Source: Fimadaptatus sp948467645
Lineage (GTDB): Bacteria > Bacillota > Clostridia > Christensenellales > Aristaeellaceae
Assembly (NCBI GenBank): GCA_948467645.1
Contig: CAOKFD010000003.1
Span: 19,453 to 83,452 of the forward strand
Direction of reading: 5' to 3'
DNA: 64,000 nucleotides
Shown here: positions 58,856 through 64,000 of the stretch, one piece after another
How positions within the stretch are numbered: position 1 is the stretch's first letter
Layout: every line of letters begins with the position of its first letter
The notes under the pieces: generated by a model
Told to the model about the DNA's origin: nothing
What the model saw: only the letters and a program-made list of their open reading frames with translations
Database searches by the model: none
Made by a program: the position numbers and the translations under genes

Positions 58856-59238
58856 CCTATTTCGCACAAATCACCATCAATAATCAATCGTTCCTCACAT
58901 TCCTGCCGCGCATGTTCGCAATTTTCCAGCATGATTAGGTTGTATTCATGTGTCCACGCACTTTGCTGACGTACTTTAAGCGAGCTGTTATGACTGCCGT
59001 GATACGGCACTACTTCCGAAACCGGAAGGCGTTTTGAGTCGCAGAAGATTACTCGAACTTTTTTCTCCATCAATGCTTCCATAAGGCAACCCGTCAGCGA
59101 AACTGCCGGGTTTTCCAGCACCAGAATGGCGATTTCGTCCAGATAGACTCGCTTTGTATCTTCTCCCCGTATTACCAGATACCCCATCTTATAATCCAGC
59201 TTGCACCGTCTGGATATTATCACGCTGCGCCAGCTCAT
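58852..59238 (-). pseudogene. Cas1 N-terminus fused in frame to Csn2 C-terminus (deletion remnant)
   Basis: The frame encodes 128 residues. Residues 1-~100 match type II Cas1: MSWRSVIISRRCKLDYKMGYL, VYLDEIAILVLENPAVSLTG, RVIFCDSKRLPVSEVVPYHG and SSLKVRQQSAWTHE. True Cas1 is about 290 residues and carries its catalytic Glu/His/Asp later, all absent here. From about residue 101 the sequence (YNLIMLENCEHARQECEER, then LIIDGDLCEIG) resembles the end of Csn2, where an IEN-type strand and ILLDKD-type terminus are typical. Gene order cas9-cas1-cas2-csn2 makes a single in-frame deletion the simple explanation. The start overlaps the cas9 stop by four bases. No spacer-integration activity is expected. 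Confidence 0.8.
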
Positions 59239-62200
59239 AGCAAATCCAGCAGGTTAACGGACTGCTTTTCCCAAATGCCGGACGCTGAGGAGTCTATAAT
59301 TCGCACGTCTTTATAGTACTTCTTCCAATTCGATATTTTGGAACTAATTGTAACTGCTGCAACACGAGTGCTAGTGCCACCTACAACGGCACGCAAATCA
59401 ATACCGTTTTGAACACGTCCAAACACCTTGTGAATGTTCAGCAACGCCTTTGCCTGTTCAACAGGATTCAACTTAACAAACTTCTCACGCCCATTTTCCA
59501 ACCGCTTCAACGGGCTTCCGGGGCGTTTTTTGAATATCGAGTCGCGCAGTTTTTCCAGATACATATCGTATAGTCTGATATTCTTTTCCGCTGTAACCTT
59601 ATCGTATTTCTCGTCAAAGAAATACTTTTCATTTTTGCTTGTCTTTTCAACAAGCCTTTCCAGCTTTTTGATGTATGCTTCCGTTTCAGCAGAGGCTATA
59701 AAAGGCATAAATGGAGCAATATTTAGAACTTCGCCTTTATTGGCGCTGCCCGTAATATAGGCTCGGAAGCCGTCAAAAGACAGAACGGTATTAATTTTCA
59801 AGATGCGCATCCCCATCGGGAATGATATATCTGACACTTTTCCATGATTAATACTTTGCACTCTGTCATGAGCATACTCATGTGCAAATTCAGCGTCTTT
59901 CTCAAATCTATCTGCATAAAGCAACTCAACAGGCATAATCATAATATCCTGAGTCAGATCCTTTACGATCGTATAGCACACCGGAATAAAGAAAGATATG
60001 TATGCACTATTATAACCGCCATATTTTTCCGTCGGCATACCCTTTTTGCGCGGAATGAGACCTTCCGCCGCTTTTAACGGCAGCTGATTAAACAGTCCGC
60101 CCTTGCGGCGGAAAGCGTATCGTGTCATATGCGCATTGTTCTTTGCCATAGTCTTTTCTACCTTATCCAGCATCGGTTTGCCATCCCATACCACATTGTC
60201 GCCGCAAACCACTGGATTCGTGTACAGCGTTTCGGGCTTTATGCTGTAATTATCGTTCACGTTGAACCATTGATGGCTAAAGCGCATATCATAAACATTG
60301 CCCGTTACAATGTTCAAATATGCATCCTTTGCATGATGTAGGTCGTTGAATGTGCGCGACTTAAGCAAATCAAATTCCTGACGGAATTCGCTGGTCAGGC
60401 GCGCCTTTACATAAACCACCTCCGATTCTGGATACATTTCTTTAAGTAACGTCGCCACTGCCTTCGTGGACTGCGACGTTTCGGTCAATTGACGGTTGAT
60501 AAAGCCAATTTTCTCGTCGGCGGTGAACGGCGTACTCCGTGTCAGACGCTTGTATAGCTCGTCCGAAATAAGGCCACAATGTTTCAGCATTGTCCAGTAC
60601 GGCGTCATTTTGTGCCGGATTTCCGCCTTTATCGGATACTCATCGGCCTTTTCACCGTTCAGCTTTGACAGCACCAGAACTTTATTGTTGATTATGCTGT
60701 CATCCTTTACATACGCCCGCGGGTAAACGTGGTCGATGTTGTAAATATCACCATTAACGTCCTTGTTAAGCAGGTCAAGACTGATCGGCTCCCTGCTGTA
60801 CATGCATTTACCTAACTGGACATAGTACAAAAACAGCTTTTCGCCCTGAAGCCTGGAATCTGCCGCATCGCCCATGTCTTCCAGCTGCTTTTGCAGTCGC
60901 GGCACATCTTCGTCGCGGCATTCCTTATATAGCGCAAGCAGTTTCTCCTTTCGGCTCAATGTGCGCTTGTTTTTCTGTTCAGGCGACGCACCTCGTGTCA
61001 TTTCTATAAAAAACTTTTTAGGCGGTGTGCCAAGTGCCGTCACCACTTCCTTCGTGATCTCCAATGCACGAAGAACTGGGCGCTTTACGGCGTTTGAAAG
61101 GCGCATATTTTCCAGTTGCTCATCGAGAGTCATATTCGCATAAAACTCCCGTCGGCATTTTTCTACTTTTTCTGCAAACGTATATCTGTCGGAAAGCAGT
61201 TCCATCAAATTGCAGTTCGTTTGCCACATTGCAGACAATATCGTTATTATTTCGCCAGTCTGCTTATCGTTGCCCTCCAATACAGTCAGAAATTCTGCCG
61301 ATAGTCTTCCAAAGTCCTTATATTTAAGGTGAGCAATATAGTCAACGTTATCCTTGCTCAGTTTTGGATACTTCTCATGCAAATACTCTTTAAGACGCTT
61401 TTTATCCTCCGTGCAGGTAATCCTTTCGATTATATCTTCAACCTGACTTTCCGTCAGTATATTTGCCTCCAACATTTTTTTGAAATCATGATATGATTTC
61501 AGAGACGAATGTATCGCGACGTCCACGCCGGATATTGACTGTTCCTTGGACATATAGCCGTTGCTAACGAGATAGCATTTTATCATGTTGACAGATACAC
61601 GTCGTTTTTGCTCAAACAGCGCCTTATATATTCCCTGCTTTGCCGAAACGTCGATGGCGTTTCCGTCTATTTTCAGGTTGTTTATCTCATTAAGAACCGT
61701 AAAGCGCTGATATGCCAACGATTCACGCGGTAGAACGTCATAACCCGGCAGGTAAGTACACTTGTTTGTCATCCTGCGAATAAATTCTGCCTCGCTTTTA
61801 TCGCGGTCAACCATCTTATCGAAATTCCAGGGCAGTATGCATCCCTCTGCCTTTCGCTGAATCCACGCAAACGACGACTTGGAATTCAGCGGCCCAACAT
61901 AGTATGGAACGCGATACAGGAATACCGACCGTATCTTTTCAGCCACTGTCAGGCCGTCACTGTCCTTCTCATTCAAAAAAGGCAGATAGGTGGAAGCATT
62001 TTTGAGCACTTCATCCAGCTCATACAGATAAAGCTGATACGGTATTACGCGGTTTTCAGTATCGTGCTGCTTGGGCAAAAATGTTCGAAGCGCGATGCGG
62101 TTTTTGATGTCGGCAAGCAATTCTTCGTCTTCCTTTTCAGGCGTAATTGTTTTGACGGCATTTCCCAGCTCTTTAAGGAAATCTTCTTTCGTACTCTTCT

Positions 62201-63332
62201 TCAAGCTGCTCTTTTGACTCTTTGCGCAATGTCCAGAGTATGCGGCATAGCTGTTTTTGCCCACGCCGTTAAAGAGCGCATCGTACTCTTCTTTCGAAAG
62301 ATACTTTCTCACAATGTGCTTTAAGTCCCGCAAGTCCTGCTTATGCTGTTCGTAAACCTGCTTCTTCACTACAGAAATTAACTTATTACCTTTCAACACA
62401 TCGTTAAGCTTTACACAGTCATATACCGTTTTCATGCTCTGCACAATCTGCCCGTCATCACCTAACGCTGCGAGTACTTCTTCAATCTTGTCGTCTCCGT
62501 CTTCAAAACTAAACGAAAGACCCTTATACTCATCTTTGCCGAACAGTTCATTTGCTTTGACCGTACCGCCGCATATCGCCCTCATAAGAGATTCACAGTT
62601 AAGTGGGAATTTTTCGGCTTTTTTAGGCGCTTTGCCGCCTTCAAACAAAGTTTTACATAGCTGCTTGTACTTATCGTTTATACCAGATTTTTGAGTAAGT
62701 ACCTTCAATATCTCACACTCTTTTTCGCGCTTCCACGGAATTTCGATATCGCCGTCTTCGTTGCTGTATGTATGCAAAAGGTCTCCAACCAGTTCCTTCC
62801 ATATGCTCTCAAAATTTTCCAAACTGCCAACGTTGTTCACACTGATCTCACTTAAAAAGTGTCCTCTATGTGCGACCAACCATGTACATGCTAAGTATAC
62901 AAGGCGAACATCGCGCGGTTTGTTACTGGTTATCAAGTCTAAAATCAGATGATGAATCGTTGGATAAGCCTTATTGTATTCCTTGTCGGTAAAGCCCAGC
63001 TCATCAAAGAGCGTGTACTGGCTTTGGGCTTCGTCGCGATGCAATTGGCTTTCCCGTATGCGAATGTAAAACTGCGGATCAACTTCATATATTGCATGTG
63101 CGAACAGTTCCTGAATCAGCATGACACGTTGCTTTCTCCGATCCAAGCGTCGTCTTGCCGTCCGTGCCATTCGCCTTTCCGTATTCAATTTAGCTGTTTC
63201 AAACAGGTTTACGCCCCACATCGGTTCTCCCCTATACTTGATCAACGAATAGCTCGTATCTGTCACCGCGTAGCCGACGGAATCCGTTCCAATATCCAGG
63301 CCAATATAATATTCCTTCTTTTCATTTGCCAT
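59235..63332 (-). CDS. cas9: Cas9 endonuclease, type II-A
   Basis: The 1365-residue RNA-guided nuclease has all catalytic positions: RuvC-I D13 (YIGLDIGTDS), RuvC-II E777 (FFIEMTRG), HNH H868 (YNIDHVYPRA) with downstream NNKVLV, and RuvC-III H1000/D1003 (HHAKDAYLN). An arginine-rich bridge helix (RRMARTARRRLDRRKQR) follows RuvC-I. Length and repeat type fit II-A. An upstream in-frame ATG at 63356 lacks a ribosome binding site. ATG 63332, ten bases after AAGGAGA, gives MANEKKEYYIGLD and is preferred. The gene is visibly richer in A+T than its neighbours, suggesting acquisition by transfer. Its 5' region overlaps the tracrRNA promoter on the other strand. Confidence 0.97.
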   Translation of the reverse strand: MANEKKEYYIGLDIGTDSVGYAVTDTSYSLIKYRGEPMWGVNLFETAKLNTERRMARTARRRLDRRKQRVMLIQELFAHAIYEVDPQFYIRIRESQLHRDEAQSQYTLFDELGFTDKEYNKAYPTIHHLILDLITSNKPRDVRLVYLACTWLVAHRGHFLSEISVNNVGSLENFESIWKELVGDLLHTYSNEDGDIEIPWKREKECEILKVLTQKSGINDKYKQLCKTLFEGGKAPKKAEKFPLNCESLMRAICGGTVKANELFGKDEYKGLSFSFEDGDDKIEEVLAALGDDGQIVQSMKTVYDCVKLNDVLKGNKLISVVKKQVYEQHKQDLRDLKHIVRKYLSKEEYDALFNGVGKNSYAAYSGHCAKSQKSSLKKSTKEDFLKELGNAVKTITPEKEDEELLADIKNRIALRTFLPKQHDTENRVIPYQLYLYELDEVLKNASTYLPFLNEKDSDGLTVAEKIRSVFLYRVPYYVGPLNSKSSFAWIQRKAEGCILPWNFDKMVDRDKSEAEFIRRMTNKCTYLPGYDVLPRESLAYQRFTVLNEINNLKIDGNAIDVSAKQGIYKALFEQKRRVSVNMIKCYLVSNGYMSKEQSISGVDVAIHSSLKSYHDFKKMLEANILTESQVEDIIERITCTEDKKRLKEYLHEKYPKLSKDNVDYIAHLKYKDFGRLSAEFLTVLEGNDKQTGEIITILSAMWQTNCNLMELLSDRYTFAEKVEKCRREFYANMTLDEQLENMRLSNAVKRPVLRALEITKEVVTALGTPPKKFFIEMTRGASPEQKNKRTLSRKEKLLALYKECRDEDVPRLQKQLEDMGDAADSRLQGEKLFLYYVQLGKCMYSREPISLDLLNKDVNGDIYNIDHVYPRAYVKDDSIINNKVLVLSKLNGEKADEYPIKAEIRHKMTPYWTMLKHCGLISDELYKRLTRSTPFTADEKIGFINRQLTETSQSTKAVATLLKEMYPESEVVYVKARLTSEFRQEFDLLKSRTFNDLHHAKDAYLNIVTGNVYDMRFSHQWFNVNDNYSIKPETLYTNPVVCGDNVVWDGKPMLDKVEKTMAKNNAHMTRYAFRRKGGLFNQLPLKAAEGLIPRKKGMPTEKYGGYNSAYISFFIPVCYTIVKDLTQDIMIMPVELLYADRFEKDAEFAHEYAHDRVQSINHGKVSDISFPMGMRILKINTVLSFDGFRAYITGSANKGEVLNIAPFMPFIASAETEAYIKKLERLVEKTSKNEKYFFDEKYDKVTAEKNIRLYDMYLEKLRDSIFKKRPGSPLKRLENGREKFVKLNPVEQAKALLNIHKVFGRVQNGIDLRAVVGGTSTRVAAVTISSKISNWKKYYKDVRIIDSSASGIWEKQSVNLLDLL

Positions 63333-63333
63333 A

Positions 63334-63362
63334 TTGACAAGTTCTCCTTTTTGCATTATATT
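63334..63362 (+). promoter_or_regulatory. Promoter of the tracrRNA
   Basis: TTGACA (63334-63339) and TATATT (63357-63362) are exactly 17 bases apart. The promoter overlies the cas9 ribosome binding site (63341-63348, minus strand) and abuts its start codon, so the two transcription units face away from each other through the same bases. Confidence 0.75.
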
Positions 63363-63369
63363 ATTATTG

Positions 63370-63485
63370 TAGATTCCTACAGATCTACACTACAAAGTTC
63401 AAATAAAGGTATACCCAAATCGCGGGGCTATCCCCCGACAGCACAGTGTGTGCATTGGTCTCCTACGGGGGACTTTTTTATTTTT
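63370..63485 (+). ncRNA. tracrRNA
   Basis: The anti-repeat at 63372-63393 matches the plus-strand CRISPR repeat at 20 of 22 positions, so it pairs with the minus-strand crRNA repeat. It is followed by AAAGT-TCAAAT (63394-63404), equivalent to the bulge and lower stem of known tracrRNAs, then AAAGGTATACCC and a CGGGG-CTAT-CCCCG hairpin (63422-63436). A GCAC/GTGC hairpin (63441-63453) and a terminator hairpin with T-run (63459-63485) complete it. The predicted length is about 115 bases. It is transcribed divergently from cas9, as in S. pyogenes. Confidence 0.88.
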
Positions 63486-63764
63486 CCAATGACCTAATTG
63501 CATGTTCCGCTAAAGAGATAACGCAAATCAACATTTAAGATTCATATGTTCCATCAGTCAATAATTATACTACAATCATGTACAAAACAAAAGACTTTAT
63601 TTTATATTTTTTGACATTGAGCAAACATGTGTTATCAGTAGTCATGCATATCCCTACGCTTGAGTGGAATGGCAAATTTTTTACGCCTTATGATTGGCAG
63701 AGACCATTTTGCTGGACGTCTATTGGCGCGAATGATTGTTGAGCCGTTTCGACAGTCCAAGCAC
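63486..63764. other. AT-rich gap between tracrRNA and the tRNA terminator
   Basis: No gene is supported in this stretch. On the minus strand a TATAAT (63571-63566) without a good -35 could be part of a distal cas9 promoter. Its transcript would run antisense through the whole tracrRNA gene. Confidence 0.3.
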
Positions 63765-63798
63765 AAAAAAGCACCGAACCTTTATAAGATTCGGTGCT
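63765..63798 (-). terminator. Terminator of the tRNA-Ser gene
   Basis: AGCACCGAA (63770-63778) pairs perfectly with TTCGGTGCT (63790-63798). On the minus strand a six-T run follows (complement of 63765-63770). Confidence 0.85.
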
Positions 63799-63803
63799 CA
63801 ACG

Positions 63804-63893
63804 CGGAGAAGGAGAGATTCGAACTCTCGAAACGCTTTTGACGTTTACGCGATTTCCAGTCGCGCGCCCTCGACCAAGCTAGGCGACTTCTCC
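63804..63893 (-). tRNA. tRNA-Ser (anticodon GGA)
   Basis: On the minus strand the acceptor arm is GGAGAAG/CTTCTCC with discriminator G. The D arm includes AGCTTGGTCGAGGGC, the anticodon loop is CTGGAAA with anticodon GGA, a long class II variable arm follows, and the T arm contains GAGAGTTCGAATCTCTC. The 3' CCA is not encoded. It reads UCC and UCU serine codons. Confidence 0.95.
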
Positions 63894-63941
63894 ACACTGT
63901 GAAGTATTTGGTTTTCCGGGGCTTTGTTTGGCACAAGCGAT

Positions 63942-63970
63942 ATTATACACGAATGACGGCGCTTTGTCAA
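63942..63970 (-). promoter_or_regulatory. Consensus promoter of tRNA-Ser
   Basis: On the minus strand TTGACA (63970-63965) and TATAAT (63947-63942) are exactly 17 bases apart, a full consensus match. It lies about 50 bases upstream of the mature tRNA 5' end, as expected for a strong stable-RNA promoter. Confidence 0.85.
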
Positions 63971-64000
63971 TAGCCAATTTCACTCTTTTTTGAGAAAAAT

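Noticed and set aside
58852..59238. A functional short Cas1
   Set aside because: The catalytic C-terminal domain of Cas1 is entirely missing and the final ~30 residues do not belong to Cas1.
63372..63393. Repeat-like sequence upstream of cas9 as a stray CRISPR repeat
   Set aside because: It is followed by the bulge, lower stem, hairpins and terminator expected of a tracrRNA and has its own consensus promoter, so it is the anti-repeat.

Overview
The window looks like chromosome of a moderately GC-rich, low-GC-lineage Gram-positive (Bacillota, probably class Clostridia). This is inferred from the housekeeping order yerC-pcrA-ligA-yicC-remA-gmk-rpoZ-coaBC-priA-def-fmt-rsmB-rlmN-prpC-prkC-rsgA-rpe, strong AGGAGG-type ribosome binding sites, LytTR regulation, RemA, a PASTA kinase and a CD1871A-type protein. 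A closer name cannot be supported from this sequence alone.

Layout. 1-9.4 kb: end of a BadF/BadG-type sugar kinase, a structured intergenic element, a MATE exporter, a YitT-type membrane protein, a URO-D-family protein, a divergent sensor kinase/LytTR regulator pair, and oadB/oadG-like sodium-pump subunits behind a small unknown protein. 9.4-18.2 kb: a GH36 alpha-galactosidase, a DUF3783 protein, two broken genes (solute-binding protein and sensor kinase) joined at a deletion scar, a GH116 enzyme, and a secreted peptidoglycan-binding-domain protein. 18.4-26.2 kb: a six-gene export operon of three different membrane-fusion adaptors, one large FtsX-type permease and two ATPases, followed by a second copy of the structured element. 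26.9-32.9 kb: ssb, a polysaccharide deacetylase bracketed by two TA-flanked miniature inverted-repeat elements, L-ribulokinase, a secreted protein, an RpiB/LacAB isomerase and an XRE regulator. 33.1-39.0 kb: a minus-strand locus pairing an SsuA/TauA-like ABC importer with a CXXC-motif membrane protein and a membrane ferredoxin fused to a thioredoxin (TlpA) domain. 39.1-58.0 kb: the large minus-strand housekeeping run. 58.3-63.5 kb: an AT-rich type II-A CRISPR-Cas locus. 63.8-63.9 kb: tRNA-Ser(GGA).

The strongest unusual result is in the CRISPR locus. Cas9 is full length with its nuclease residues present, and a convincing tracrRNA with its own promoter lies just upstream on the opposite strand. 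The adaptation genes are gone: the cas1 reading frame runs for about 100 codons and then continues in frame into what looks like the last ~30 codons of csn2. One deletion would remove the rest of cas1, all of cas2 and most of csn2. The array has five spacers and looks able to interfere but not to acquire.

Other points worth attention are the two diverged intergenic elements (300-713 and 26249-26681), which keep five hairpins in the same order although stem sequences differ; the ferredoxin-thioredoxin fusion locus; and the three-adaptor transporter whose second ATPase carries an AbrB-like tail.
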